DNA from: Sinohyriopsis cumingii
Lineage: Eukaryota; Mollusca; Bivalvia; Unionida; Unionidae
Length of the DNA: 64,000 bases
Assembly: GCA_028554795.2 (NCBI GenBank)
Contig: CM068832.1
Location: forward strand, 82,515,680-82,579,679
Direction: 5' to 3'
Positions 50,330 through 63,279 of this stretch are shown here, one piece after another. A program made the position numbers and the translations under genes. The notes under the pieces were generated by a model. The model did not search any database. It had not been told where the DNA came from and worked only from the letters and a program-made list of their open reading frames with translations. Position 1 is the stretch's first letter. Each line of letters starts with the position of its first letter.

Positions 50330-52745
50330 TGCTGTCTTGCCACTGCTGCAGATCCTGTCAACATGCTCAGTGTCTACGCTCCCACCCTCACGTCATAAGA
50401 AGACACAAATGATCAGTTTTGTGGGCAGCTGGAGGAACAGATAAACGGATGACCTAAATATGAGCCACTATTCCTCCTCTTCGACTTTAAGGTCAGAGTA
50501 GGTGTTGACCACGAGTCATGGCCTATTTGTGCCGGACATCATGGCACTGGAAAGACCAAAGTAAATCGACAGAGACTGCTGAAGCTACTATGACCTGTGC
50601 GTTACAAACACCTTCTTTATGTTTGCGCCACAACACAAAGTGTCATGGAAATATACCAGGTCTCAATGCTGGCACCAGCTCGACATGGTCATCACCAGGC
50701 GCTCTGCCGTGAACAGCATCCTCTCAAGCAGAAGCTTCCACAGTGCAGACTCCAACTCCCACCACGCCCTCGTGATCAGCAGGATGCGCCTACAGCCACA
50801 CACACCACACCACTCAAAACCAAAAGGTAGCCCTCGCATCAACACTGCGCAGAAATCGGTCTAATCCAATGTGGAGGAGTATGTGTCCGCCCTGGACCAG
50901 GCTCTCCAGAACCTGCCAGAGCACGATGTCACAGCCACGTGCAACGCCATGAAAGGACCCATCTACAGCACATCCATGTCCACGTTTGGCAAGAAGGAAC
51001 GGCCCAGTAAGGACTGGTTCAACGCACATCTTTCAAAGATGGAATAAATAATCGAATTCAAACGAAAGACCTTCATAGCTTACAAATATTCCCGAATGAA
51101 CGGACTCTTGCTACCCGCAGACGTGCCCGAAGCATCATCCAACGCATTGCTAGACAGTGGAAGAAAGAGAACTGGCATCAACTGTGTGAAGGAATCCAGC
51201 GCAGTGCCGAGTCTGGAAACATCCAAGGTATGTACAGTGGCATCCAGAAGGCTCTAGGCTTTACAGTGAAAGGGCTCGCTCCCCTGAAATCTCAGTGCGG
51301 CTTCAGAGAAGGAAGATCGACAACAAACATGATATTCTCCCTCCTACAACTCCATGAAAAGAGCAGAAAGCAAGGTCAGCCACTCATCATGATGTTCATC
51401 GACCTCACTATGGCCATCGACCTGGTCAGCAGGAAGGGCTTATTTGAACTTCTCAGTAAGATCGGATGTCCCTTAAAACTACACAGCATTATAATATAGT
51501 TCCATGCCGATATGAAGGAAACAGTCTTGTACTTGGATCCTCCGCAGACTCCTTCCCCATCAACAGCGGCATGAAGCAAGGCTGCGTGCTGACGACGACC
51601 CTTTTCGGGATCTTCTTCTCCCTGCTCTTTTCATACGCCTTTGACTCGTCCACTGATGGCGTATATCTGAACACCAGGTTCGACGGAAGGCTTTTCAACC
51701 TAGCATGACTAGGCTCGAAGACCAACGTGAAGTCGGTGCTCATCAGGGATATGCTTTATGCGGATGGCGCGGTTCTTGTGATCCAATCCGAAGTTGCCCT
51801 CCAGAGAATGGGAGACCGTTTCGCTGATGCCTGTAAGCAGTTCGGGCTCACCATCAGTCTGAACAAGACAAACGTCAGCGTGCAAAATGCTACCACTGCC
51901 CCTTCCATTAAAATTGACGGTATTACCCTGGAAGCGATCAACAACTTTACTTACCTGGGATCAAGCAACAGCAACACTCTCTCACTCGATGTGGAGCTGG
52001 ACAGAAGGCTTGGAAAGGCAACATCATCATGACAGGACTAAAAAGATGGTGTGGGAAAACAACGCGCAGACAGAGCACATCAAGATCCGACTTGCGTTCT
52101 CTGCCCCCTCCTATATGGAAGTGAGATCTGGATCACCTATATGAGGAAAGAGTGTCGGCTCAACTCCTTCCATATGTGGTGCCTAAGACACATCCTGAAA
52201 ATTAGCTGGCAAGACCGCGACCCACACAGCGAGATCTTGTAGCGTGCGAGTATCCTCAGCATGTACGCCCTGCTGAGCAAATGCGCCTTCGATGGCTGGA
52301 TACGTCTGACGCATGGATGAAGGGAGGCTGCCAGAGGACATCCTATATGGACAGCTGGCCACTGACACCAGAAGAGTTGACCTCCAACAATCCGTTTCAG
52401 GGATGTGTGTAAGAGGGTGATGAAGGCATGGAACATTTAATCCGACGGCTGGGAAGTACAGGCCGAGGACCAAGGCAACTGGAACAGACGGTCCGTAAGT
52501 GCGTATCAGTCGCTGATGTGAGGAGAGGACAGCTGGCGGCAGAGAAACGTGAGAGAAAGAAGACTTGCCAGTACGTCAGCACCAGTTGCAACAGGGACTG
52601 ACACTGGCGCATAGGCCTACATAGCGACAGCAGACATTACTAAAACCCAAGTGACAGACGACACTTCAAGGGCGCTATTCCCATGGTCTCTCGAGACTGA
52701 ACCGCCAACGATGCAATGCATAACGTGTGCATAGAAGGATAGATA
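50330..52745 (+). mobile_element. Endonuclease-RT LINE (second family), dead
   Basis: GC-richer than its surroundings. Domains in order: an endonuclease part starting at about 50,350 (LSVYAPTLTS; then FDFKVRVGVDHESWPI near 50,485; RHGHHQALC region near 50,680; TTPLKTKR), RT (FREGRSTTNMIFSLLQLHEK from 51,301; DLTMAIDLVSRKGL near 51,400; SGMKQGCVLTTTLFGIFF near 51,569; LYADGAVLV near 51,753), then LLYGSEIWITYM (about 52,110), FHMWCLRHILKISWQDRDP (52,170-52,226) and a C-terminal Cys/His end (TCQYVSTSCNRD near 52,563). Several frameshifts occur and 5' truncation is likely. Clade not assigned. Confidence 0.85.
51230..52032 (+). pseudogene. RT domain of the second LINE
   Basis: Three frames cover RT: 51,230-51,499 (motif A region, with AIDLVSRKGL where the usual motif-A Phe reads Ile), 51,466-51,708 (motif B, GMKQGCVLT) and 51,727-52,032 (motif C plus thumb). 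Motif C reads LYADGAV: the second catalytic aspartate is Gly through one base change (GAC or GAT to GGC). With the shifts between frames, the enzyme is dead. Confidence 0.8.
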
Positions 52746-52749
52746 GAGA

Positions 52750-53350
52750 ATATTCATAGAGTGGTCCTAGTTACTTTAAACGATGAAAATTAAAGTAGAA
52801 CAATACTTTTGACTCGTTTTTCATCCAAGTTTATCTGCAAACATGTTCCCAAAAATTCCTTGGTGTTTGTATTCAATCTATAAATCCCCGAATCTTACAC
52901 GATGTATATCATCATCTTTGCAGAATATAAGTGCTGGTAAATAGCATTTGCAAAACGAATAATAAAATGATAATGTTGCCATCTGTTCACTATAGATATA
53001 TGTTCTTTACAAACGTGTATATCCTCTCATTTCACAGACAACTGTATGCAGTCAGTGTAGACCTAATGCAGTATTCCCAGGCTGATTTAATAATAGACGC
53101 AAAAGGACAAGAGAGTACAATACATATTGTCTGTTTCTTTCCTGTATTCTCCAATGATATTACTTCTAAAAAATATTACACATTTTTCAGAAGTTTATTA
53201 AAAGTGCTGAGCCAATAATGTTTTATTTATTATCACTGTCCATAATATATCTTTATGGATGAATACATAGTTTTCAAATAGATTATAGTTTGACTATAGG
53301 CTACCTCAAGGGGAGTAAAAGACAAGTTTTCTTCTTCTAAAGATAGAAAC
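52750..53350. other. No firm feature; weak exon-like segment
   Basis: The plus-strand frame 52,931-53,218 contains a stretch after CTCTCATTTCACAG (ends 53,037) reading LYAVSVDLMQYSQADLI, with an acceptor-like tract upstream but no clear donor. Not called as an exon. Confidence 0.25.

Positions 53351-53352
<2 letters not shown>

Positions 53353-53409
<57 letters not shown>
53353..53409. repeat. (GT)n microsatellite
   Basis: About 56 bp of pure GT repeat. Confidence 0.95.
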
Positions 53410-53411
<2 letters not shown>

Positions 53412-54600
53412 AGCCATGGATATATAGGAATAAAATTACATAAATACATAAAGAACACTTGTCTTTGCCAGTGAAGGTAATAGACCCATCAATTCAGCGA
53501 AGAAGCTAATTTACAGACCCCTCTTAACGCCTCCTTTACAATCATATTCAATAACATCAAACAATCATTTAAATAATTCAATAATATTAAACATCATTCA
53601 ATAATATTATTCAATATTTTATTGAAGAACATATTTCTGGATTCTATGATTAAGTACCCTTTTTGACAACGTATTTTAGACAGAGTTTTCAGTTGACGTA
53701 TAATTTCGATATTGTATATTTGTTACGATGGACCATTTTGGAATAGTTTTAGAAACCAAACGTTTTCATAGAGTTGTATAACCCCTAAATATACTATAAA
53801 TGCATATTGAAAATTCGAAACTGAGAGAATAGCTCATGGTAAAGCATTATTTATGAGATGTCAATGGAGAAAATGACTACTTTTCTTGACTTTTTCGATA
53901 GTGTTTTGACACCCTGTAACCATGGCAACGGACACGTGAACACAAAACTGATGTCAGAAATAAATGTTAAAGACTCATATTTACAGTATACAGCATAAAA
54001 GGACATTTGGAGACGGGGCAGAAAATGAACCTTATTCAATAAAGCATGTGTAAAATTAGTTTTCTATTTAATTATTTTGGCGAATGTCTTTAACAGAGAG
54101 ATCAAGTTGGCTAGTGGCCCATTAGCCCATTGCTTGTGAGTTTTGATGAGGACACATTAACAATTGCAGCCGTAAACCCTCGGGCTATTAGCATTTTCAG
54201 AAGTTATTATTATATGCTGGCCAGTGATAAATTAAAGCCCCCATCAGTACCATCAATTGCAAGGAGTTGTTGGTATGCATTCAATGATTTACATAAGATA
54301 TTTGCAATTAAAATGAATTTTCAATTCAATAGTATGTATAATTCAAATACAAAGCAAGACAATAAGAGAGTAGCCTCTACAAAGTTTCACAAGAAAACTG
54401 AGCAGAGTGCACTGAATACAAGCATTATAACAAATGAGCGACTGGCCACTTAAATGTAACAATAAAAGACTGACTTAAAATAATTGAATATAAACAATCA
54501 TAACACATGTTCACATTTTAATTCACTTCACATGTTATTTCAATTACATAAAGAATTCCTTACAAGTGTTTCATGTGAATACTTTGTGCTTGTGCTCAGT
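53410..54600. other. No recognisable gene
   Basis: A short ATTCAATAATATTA repeat lies near 53,550-53,625. The 107-codon plus frame 54,130-54,453 has mixed composition but no motif, splice signals or neighbours, so I leave it uncalled. Confidence 0.3.
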
Positions 54601-54619
54601 ATCCTTCATTTTTACACCT

Positions 54620-54880
54620 AGTGGTTACGTTCGATATCATCAATTGGCATACATAGTGGTTATGGTCGATATCTGCATATGTTTACGTATTTGTTATGGT
54701 TGATATATTCATTTGTATACATGGAAACAGCTGATATCTTCGTTGTCTACATAGTTATGGTCGACATCTTCAATTGTATACATAGAGATTATGGTCGATA
54801 CTCTTCATTAGTATACTTAGTGCATATGGTTGATTTGTACACATAATGTATTCACAGTGGTTACAGCCAACATGCTTCGT
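54620..54880. repeat. Degenerate minisatellite of about 36-40 bp
   Basis: Six to seven eroded copies of a unit naming GTGGTTATGGTCGATATCTTC, then ATTTGTATACATA (first 20 bases of the core vary between copies). Copies start near 54,622, 54,656, 54,697, 54,735, 54,765 and 54,787. Confidence 0.65.
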
Positions 54881-57800
54881 TTATAAACGTCATTGTTTTT
54901 TAAAATAAACACAAATGAAAACCACAGCACATCTGGAAGTCAGCATTGACAGTGTGGCAAAGTTATGGTTCCACACATTACATCAAATAATCAGCTACCT
55001 AATATCTTTATTGCATGTTTGTTTACACAGTTTATATGTTGTGAGCGTTGGTTAGTTTATGTGACTTAACATACGTTGTCTGATACATTGCGTGGCTTGT
55101 TTAATAATTCCGGGATATATTTCTTAATGATTTTTGACCCATTGTCACAACTTTCTATCTCTACATCACTTTGGTCAGGGTATGATCTAGGTGATCATAT
55201 TACATTTTGTTTTGTTGTTTAAACAAAAGTACTCAGTGGGTTTTCCAGTTCCATTTGTAAAGGAAAAAGTAAAGCAAATTAATGGCATAATTGTTTCAAA
55301 CAATTTAATAACAAAGGTTAATACAATTAAAATAAAAATGTGAAGAACTCTTGTAATTTACAGATTTACAGGATATGGTCGGATTATCAATGTATGGCAG
55401 AAGCTGACCATGATTGATAATGTGTGAGCTATTCAAATGTTAGTTGTTTTTCCAAGCTGACCTCTTGTGAAAACTGAACCATTGCTTATTGTAGGAAGGA
55501 GGGCAACTGCAAAAATAAGTACATGTAGGTTTGCTGACAGGATCACTGGCTTTTTACAAAATACACACTGTATATAACGTAAATGTGTTTATTCTAAGAT
55601 TTGTATTAGTGTATATGTGATATAAATCTAATCTGACCAGTGTCAGACTGTTGTAGAGAGTTCTTCTGTAACTTCGTAAAAAGGTGGAATAACCTTATTA
55701 TGATGATAAATTGTTTTTTTTTTTTGCTGACAGGCCATTAGACTCTACAAACATATGCCTGTCATTATGTATGAGTTTCTAATTTGAGAGCTATGGTACA
55801 TGCATGTTCGGTTATATAATCATTCTGTTATTCAGGAAATATGATACCCTATCATCAGTAAAACCTACAGTGAGCCTTGTCAATACAATTTTAATATTTA
55901 AGTCTCCTATTAGTGTATAAAATCATGGAGCGAATTTTAAAAATATTTTCCTTACTGAGCAGGTATCCATTATATAGAGGTGTATATTATGCTTTATCAT
56001 TTAACATGTATTTTTTATTGTAGTTATATAGTTGGCCTTATCATAAAGCAGGTATCGATTCTATAGAGATGTATATTAAGCCAAGTGCGAGATCAATGTG
56101 TCAGTGTCTAATTCACAAACTGACCAGAAAGACTTTAACGTAAACATATGATTTGTGGTGGATGTATTTATACCAAATCTTCTCAACTGAGGTGTTTACT
56201 GCTATGATATATCCATAGTTTCTTTAGATTATGCCAGGAAAAGCTAGGTTATAGTTCAGGGCATTGTTTATCAGGCAGATTATTGTTCTGTAAAGATGCT
56301 GAGTGCCAAAGTTTGATCCATATTTTTTAGGTTCTTAAGCACTTTCATTCAGGTGTTCGAGAAAGTTTTAAAGCACTCGTTAGAAACAAATTTGTGATTA
56401 TTAGTGAGGTCATTTTATTTAAATCTACAAAGTTTAATCTTGTGACGAATCTTAACATGGAAAAATACGGGGATGTGTTATTACTTTGAGCAACAATTGA
56501 TGATTGGTCCTCATGACGGTATCCATGAATAATTCTGAAGGTCATCCGTTAATTAGTTCAAACTACTATTGCTGTGGAAAGGTTGGTGATTTGATGGTAT
56601 TAGCTAATTACTTGAACATACTGTTGCTATATAAATATGAGTGGATGGTTGGTTTTATCAGCTAATTTATACAAATTACCATTGGTATACAAAGGCGATG
56701 GGTGGATGATTGGAATCAATACCAGTGATGCAATAAATGGTTACATGTGTATTTGTTTAGTTCCTTCAAACTGTTGATGTTAAACCCTATGTTATTGTTA
56801 GAATGGAAACTTCATATAGGTCAATACAAGCATTATTGGATTTTGGATTGAAACTGGTATGCAATAGACTCTGTGAAACTAAACATCTACTGCATTAAAC
56901 CAGTCTGATATAGACTTTGTGAAACTACTGATAAACATCTGCTAAGCTTAACTGGTATGCTTTGGGAATGATTTGGCAAAATTTACACATCAATAAAATC
57001 CCAATCATGATCATTTAATCCTATATACAATTGCATTTATATAAAAAATATGTAAGTTCATTGTGTTTATTATTAAATGACAACAATATACATTTTTTCC
57101 ATTAAACCAGAAAGTGTTGCATTATCAGCTTATACCTTTGTCTGACATGACGTTGTGTCATTAAGTGCAATTTCATTGTATTTCATTATCTATGTATGTA
57201 ATATGGCAAAAATACAAGATGTAGTTGAATTGACCTAAAAAAACAATAGTCATGTGATTTTAATTTTTTTCTTTCTTTCAGGCACTAATCATTGAGACCT
57301 TTAGAAAAGTATTGGAACCAACCACATAGAGTGATGATAATAATGAACTTTTGCCTTTGAATGCAGCCTTTGAACTCTTGCAGACTGGTTGTTTTACAGT
57401 CCTTGCATTTATATTCATTACATTACTCGAAATGTGCCTCAGACACTTTTTGGTTTCTATTGCAGTTTATTGAGGCAATATCATAGATGTTTGAAAACAT
57501 AATGTATTGCTTACCCTTCTTTTTCGAGTAATGAATCTAACGTTTTTATCTACAATGATAAAATGCTCATTAGTATTCCCAACATCACATGCATTTCACT
57601 TAGGTGTAGGAGATTTTATCATGAAAAGCTGATAAGATGAAAATTTATATATACTTGTGTGTAAATCGAGTCCAACAGTAAACAACATAGACCCTAATAT
57701 GGCATTGTATAATACTGACTGCTCCTAACAATCTGCATAAACCCAGACCTGCTGCACATTTTATGACGGCATATATCGGTCTGTGCAATTTGCATTCGGA

Positions 57801-58585
57801 CTTGTATGTATGTATTGTATGCATACTTATAGAAAGATGTGAATAAATTTCAGATAATACTTTCTTTAAATTCCAACACTAGAAGATTTAGAACAATCCC
57901 TTAAACCTATATAGTGCTTATTTACAATTATTTTAACACGGCCGAACATTTCAGTGTTGCAGTTACCAACAATCAAAATTGAAACCTCAGACAATATGGA
58001 AATAGAGCATTCACAAGTTCATGTTCTGGTGACCTGTGTAATTTCTGGTCCACTTATTCTTAGTAGAGTATCATATAAAACATTGCAGTTTTGTGTTAAG
58101 AATAGTTGTCAGTAGTGTTAGTTGCTTCTAAACGATGTAACTAACTGAGTAATTTATCACAATAGTTTTAAAATGGGGGTGTGTGACAATATATTCTTTG
58201 ATATTCGCTATCAATAAAAATGTTATCTTGATCACATAAACCAGTACCACATATACAATACAGCAAGTCAGATTAATACATGTACATATCGTTTTTAAAT
58301 TGCAGAGTTTCAGAAACTTTTTATTTCATAATCTACGATTAGTGATGATAAAATGAAGAACTTGTGATATTTATTGCCATCTGTTTTACCTCTTGAGTAC
58401 CTAATATATTTTTTTATATTGTTTTCATTAGAGCAAATCCTAAAGGTTCATGTAAGTCATTGCAACATTTCCTTTGTGTTCATGTAACTGTAATGATAAG
58501 CTTTTAAATAGAAACCTTGAACTCTGTATATTTATATTGGCATTATCTATTTTATTATTAAATTAAAAGCATTCCTATTATGTCC
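54880..58585. other. No recognisable gene
   Basis: Long AT-rich stretch. GATTGGTT/GGATGGTTGG-like words recur loosely at 56,500-56,720. Open frames are short and without motifs (for example 56,345-56,545 minus). It may be intronic or intergenic. Confidence 0.3.
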
Positions 58586-58697
<112 letters not shown>

Positions 58698-58699
58698 AT

Positions 58700-59555
58700 G
58701 TGTGTTTGTGGAATTAAAAGTGTATGGATACTTCAGCATTTCATGTACATCTTTTCATTCAGATTCAGAAATATTTCATACTACATTTTTAGAATTGTCC
58801 TGTAGTCTAAATGTATTTTTTTCTTACTTCGAGATCTACCAATTAAATTCTTTAGACTTCAAGACAACATCATCCAATTACATTATGCTATGATTGTATG
58901 TCTGCATTAAAAAAAATCAATCAATCTGATTAAAATCAATCAATCTTTGTATATGAATATGTAAAAGAGGTAAAGGTCAAATGCAGCACATTGGATATTT
59001 CCATGTGCACATTACATAATTCTATTGTGTCAGTTGCTTCTCTGTTGACAATTATAAGCAGTACTTCAAACGTTACAAATAGCTAGCAGATGTCCGATAA
59101 AACAACCCCACAAATTAGTGTTGATACTGATAGACGCTGTTGTGGATCTGATGTCACCAGTTCATTAAAATATGCAATTTTGCTTCATGCAGATCATTCC
59201 GGAGCAAACCTGCGTACACCTTAGACACATACCGGTAACTGGGAACAGCCATATCAAGCGCAAAAATCAAAATGGCCACAGGACAGATGGTTGTGCTATT
59301 CCAGGTGGATTTACAAGACACTAAACATATGATTTGCTCAGGAAATATAATATACATGCCAACAAAAGAAACCTTCAGCCGACGGTAGCTGCACAGCCAC
59401 GATAAATACCGGTAGGTGTATAAAATATACATCAATGTGTGCAGTCAAATGTGCTGCAGATAATTGCAGCTTTTAATGAATAGGTGATATCAGCCCCTCA
59501 CCCGAAAATCAATATCATCACGGGTCAAGGGCTGTTTTATCGGACTAGCCCATTA
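58700..59555. other. No recognisable gene
   Basis: Short frames at 58,702-58,893 (plus) and 59,154-59,435 (minus) show no family motif. A duplicated AAATCAATCAATCT phrase lies near 58,915-58,945. Confidence 0.3.
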
Positions 59556-59569
59556 GGACTGCATAAATG

Positions 59570-61240
59570 AAGAGTTAGCTAATGTGTCACAGTATGATAC
59601 AGGTTATTACTTTAATGAAGAGTCAGCCAATTTGTCACATTATGATATAGGTTATCATTTTAATGAAGAGGCAGCCAATTTGTCACATTATGATACAGTA
59701 TATTACTTCAATGAAGAGTCAGCCAATTTGTCACATTATGATACAGGTTATTACTTTAATGAAGAGGCAACCAGTCTGTCACATTATGATATAGGTTATT
59801 ACTTTAATGAAGAGTCAGCCAATTTGTCACATTATGATAAAGGTTATTACTTTAATGAAAAGGCAGCCAATTTGTCACATAATAATACAGGTTGTTACTT
59901 CAATGAAGAGTCAGCTGATTTTTCACATTATGATACAGGTTATTACTGTAATGAAGAGGCAGCCAATTTGTCACGTTATGATAATGGTTATTACTTTAAT
60001 GAAGAGTTAGCCAAGTTGTCACATTAGGATACGTGTTATTACTTTAATGAAGAACTAACCAATTTGTCACATTATGATTTATGTTATTACTTTAATGAAT
60101 AACTAGCCAATGTGTCACATTATGCTACATGTTATTACTTTAATGAAAAACTAGCCAATTTGTCACAATATGATACAGGTTATTCATTTAATGAAGAGTC
60201 AGCCAATTTTTCACATTATGATACAGGTTATTACTTTAAAAAAGAGGAAGTCAATTTGTCACAGTATGATAAATGTTATTACTTTAATGAAGAGGCAGCT
60301 AATTTGTCACATAATGATACAGGTTGTTACTTTAATGAAGAGTCAGCCAAGCTGTTACATTAGGATACGTGTTATTACTTTAATGAAGAACTAGCCAATT
60401 TGTCACATTAGGATACACGTTATTACTTTAATGAAGAACTAGCCAATTTGTCACATTATGATAAAACTTATTGCTTTAATGAAGAGTCAGCCACTCTGTC
60501 ACATTATGATACATGTTAAAACTTTAATGAAGAACTAGCCAATTTGTCACATTATGATACAGGTTATTACATTAATGAAGAGAGAGCCAGTTTGTCACAT
60601 TATGATACATGTTATTACTTCAATTAAGAACTAGCCAATTTGTCACATAATGGTAAAGGTTATTACTTCAATGAAGAGTCAGCTGATTTGTCACATTATG
60701 ATACAGTTTATTACTTTAATGAAGAGTCGGCCAATATGACACATTTTGATACAGGTTATTACTTTAATGAAGAAACAGCCAATTTGTCACATTATGATAC
60801 AGGTTATTACTTTAATGAAGAGTCAGCCAAGTTGTTACATTAGGATACGTGTTATTACTTTAATGAAGAACTAGCCAATTTGTTAAATTAGGATGCACGT
60901 TATTACTTTAATGAAGAACTAGCCAATTTGTCACATTATGATGCAGGTTATTACTGTAATGAAAAGGCAGCCAATTTGTCACATTATGATAGAGGTTATT
61001 ACTTTAATGAAGAATCAGCCAAGTTGTCACATTATGATACAGGTTATTACTTTAATGAAGAACTAGCCAGTTTGTCACATTTATGATACACGTTATTACT
61101 TTAGTGAAGAGTCAGCCAGTTTGTCACATTTATGATACAGGTTATTACTTTAGTGAAGAGTTAGCCAATTTGATACACTATAATACTTATCTTCATTGTA
61201 GTGAAGGACTAGCCAATTTGTCACATTATGATACAGGTTA
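59570..61240 (+). repeat. 48-bp minisatellite, about 35 copies
   Basis: The unit consists of a GAAGAGTCAGCCAATTTG box, a TCACATTATGATACAGG box and TTATTACTTTAAT; the period is exactly 48 bp in most of the array. Because 48 is a multiple of three, frames persist: 147 codons at 59,584-60,027, 83 at 60,112-60,363 and 67 at 60,640-60,843, encoding a 16-residue repeat with NLSHYDTGYYFNEE. Other frames are open too (59,807-60,010), so openness does not prove coding. Common stops come from TATGAT changed to TAGGAT, shared by several units, which points to spread of variants by unequal exchange or conversion. Confidence 0.95.
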
Positions 61241-61243
61241 TTA

Positions 61244-61676
61244 GGGGCCGTCCACTTAGTACGTAAGCATGGAGAGGGGAGGGTCTACTGATAATATACG
61301 TACGCATAGGAAACGGGGGGCGGTGAGACCTCAATAATAATTTGTCTAATACGTAACCTGTTCGACCGAGTTCAGTCAGCCTTTGAATTGTAGTGGACAC
61401 TATAAAAAAATTTTAAAGTTACGCATCTTATTTCCTTGATTCAGCCAGACATTAAATGTCGGTGGACTATCTGTTTTATTAAAAACGTTAATATTATTAA
61501 TCAATGATCGTTTCTGCGTGGATTAAATATAGGCCGTTCAATACAATTCTGGGGGTGGGGGAGTGCATCAAGCGTACATACGCAGGAGGGGGTGTAAAAA
61601 AGTATGCATGTGTCTTGGGGAGGGAGAGAGGTCAAACTTTGCCAGATTTTTGCGTACGTACTAAATGGATGACCCC
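61244..61676. mobile_element. MITE with 25-bp terminal inverted repeats and TTA duplication
   Basis: The left end GGGGCCGTCCACTTAGTACG and the reverse complement of the right end, GGGGTCATCCATTTAGTACG, match with few changes over about 25 bp. The element is 433 bp and is flanked by TTA on both sides (61,241-61,243 and 61,677-61,679). The 48-bp array continues after it (ATTTTAATGACGGACTAGCC), which proves insertion. A 3-bp TWA-type duplication and G-rich ends fit a PIF/Harbinger-mobilised MITE. The 79-codon frame inside (61,504-61,743) crosses the right boundary and is not a gene. Confidence 0.85.
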
Positions 61677-61745
61677 TTATTTTAATGACGGACTAGCCAA
61701 TTTCTTAATTAAGATACAGATTATTACTTCAACAAAATTGTAGAA
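61677..61745 (+). repeat. Last 48-bp minisatellite units beyond the MITE
   Basis: Two decayed units (TTATTTTAATGACGGACTAG...; then GATACAGATTATTACTTC) lie directly after the MITE and complete the array. Confidence 0.8.
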
Positions 61746-62272
61746 ATTACTGTGCAGTAAATACTTGCATTTGGTTTCATTCTTCTCAGTATGGGATGAT
61801 ATTATTAAATTGTTTTCATTGTAGGACAACATAGTATAAACACAAAATTGAATATATTATTTTGATATCCATATATATTTTGTTGTTCTCATGCAATGCT
61901 GAGATTAATTACAAGAGTTTACTTCATTTTTATAATCAATAATTGTATAAACATCAACAGTTTCATTCATCATGACAAGAGTGTCATTACCCAACATCGA
62001 CAGTTTTATTCATCAAACAAGAGTTTCATTTGGTGAAATCTTTGATATGATTTATCCCCACATTAACAGTTTAATATATATTGACCAGAACTTTTTGTAG
62101 GTGAGGACCATGATATGAATGAAGTGACATCAACAATTTCTATGTTCTTCACAATAGTTTTATAGAACATGGTAAGAACCATGATGATTTAACCCATAAC
62201 ACCTGAAAACTATGTAACACAGCACCCTAAATTTGAAGTTAATATCACTACTTTCAAAGAAGTTACTACCAT
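61746..62272. other. Loose repeat of ACA(T)CAACAGTTT..ATTCATCA words
   Basis: Between 61,950 and 62,140 phrases such as CATCAACAGTTTCATTCATCA, CATCGACAGTTTTATTCATCA (first 20 bases shown differ by two) and ACATTAACAGTTTAATATAT recur about 45-65 bp apart, an old minisatellite. No gene. Confidence 0.4.
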
Positions 62273-62282
62273 TGTATTCACT

Positions 62283-62535
62283 GTTGTTGTTGTTGTTGTG
62301 GGGTTTAACGCCATTTTTCAGCACACGACATGCTTTACATGGCAGCCAGTATTAATGGTGGAGGAAGAACCCGAGAAAACCCCGGGAAGAACCACCGACC
62401 CACGAGAAGCTACTGGCAAGCTTTCTCACATAACCACGTTGACCGAATCCTAGACTCGAACCCACGTAGACAGAGGTGAGATGGCAGTGATCCGTAACAC
62501 AGAGCGCTTTAGACCACTCGGCCACTTGGGGACCC
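62283..62535 (-). mobile_element. tRNA-derived SINE, near-complete
   Basis: Minus-strand copy: (GTT)n tail, GGGGTTTAACGCCATTTTTC, CCAGTATTAATGGTGGAGG, the TGGCAAGCTTTCTCACATA box, box B (rc of GACTCGAACCCAC), box A (rc of AGACCACTCGGCCACTTG). Flanks TGTATTCACT (62,273-62,282) and TGTATTAACT (62,536-62,545) are the target duplication with one change. Confidence 0.9.
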
Positions 62536-62545
62536 TGTATTAACT

Positions 62546-63240
62546 GAATCTTTGGCTTAGCCGTTAAGACAATAACATTGGCTTATGTATATTTAGCTAA
62601 TGGGTCACATTCAGAAACTATGACAGTTTAATGGTAAGGTCGACTAGAGTATATTTAGCTAATCAAAATTCAGAAATTTTGGTAATGTAATAGTCCATTC
62701 GAGATAAAGGGAAGGGCAATAGATAGAAAGGCAGACATGGATTAGGAAAAATTATATTTTTGTTCTGACTTGAATGCTTTGTAAACAATCTACCAAATAT
62801 AAACAACAGAGAAACTTGTGTGTATACATGCCATATTTATTCAAAATGTGATCACAAAAATAAAGAAATTAAATCACACACAAATATAAGTATACAAGAC
62901 TTGTAACAGATTACCCTATTTTAAATCTGGATTGCTCTAAATCTATTAGGCACCAGTTCTACTTAAAATCATAAGTTTTGTCTACAAACATTGAGTGATA
63001 TTTCTTATTAATGGGCTGGTCTGCGTTTCATGAATTTGGACACAGGATGGAGAAAGTCAGAGGAACGTTTTGTTTTAATTTCAAGAAGAACAAAAAACAA
63101 TACATGTCCAACCGATACACACTGAATGGTTGTTGGTGAAAGCAGACCAGTATGAGTGGATGAGAAGAAAAGGCCAACCTACAAATACATGTATTTTCAC
63201 GTCCTTGATGTGTGATCAAATTCAGTTACTTTCCTTGAAA
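62546..63240. other. No recognisable gene
   Basis: AT-rich. A short duplication naming GTATATTTAGCTAAT occurs near 62,587 and 62,649. The minus frame 63,028-63,219 has no motif. Confidence 0.3.
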
Positions 63241-63279
63241 TAGGTAACACCATCAAGATTCTTGTGTTCCTGCTTTAGT

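Noticed and set aside
50597..50864. Overlapping frames at 50.5-50.9 kb and minus frames at 51.3-52.6 kb as separate genes
   Set aside because: They are other-frame shadows of one LINE whose endonuclease-RT order is clear on the plus strand.
53038..53218. Possible exon after CTCTCATTTCACAG
   Set aside because: The acceptor-like tract is fair but no donor or homologous protein can be recognised.
54130..54453. 107-codon plus-strand frame
   Set aside because: No motif, no exon signals, and length not exceptional for 64 kb searched in six frames.
59570..61240. CRISPR-like array of regular repeats
   Set aside because: Repeats are contiguous, without unique spacers, in an evident animal genome. 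A minisatellite explains it.
61504..61743. 79-codon frame in the MITE
   Set aside because: It crosses the MITE boundary into the minisatellite, so it cannot be an ancestral gene.
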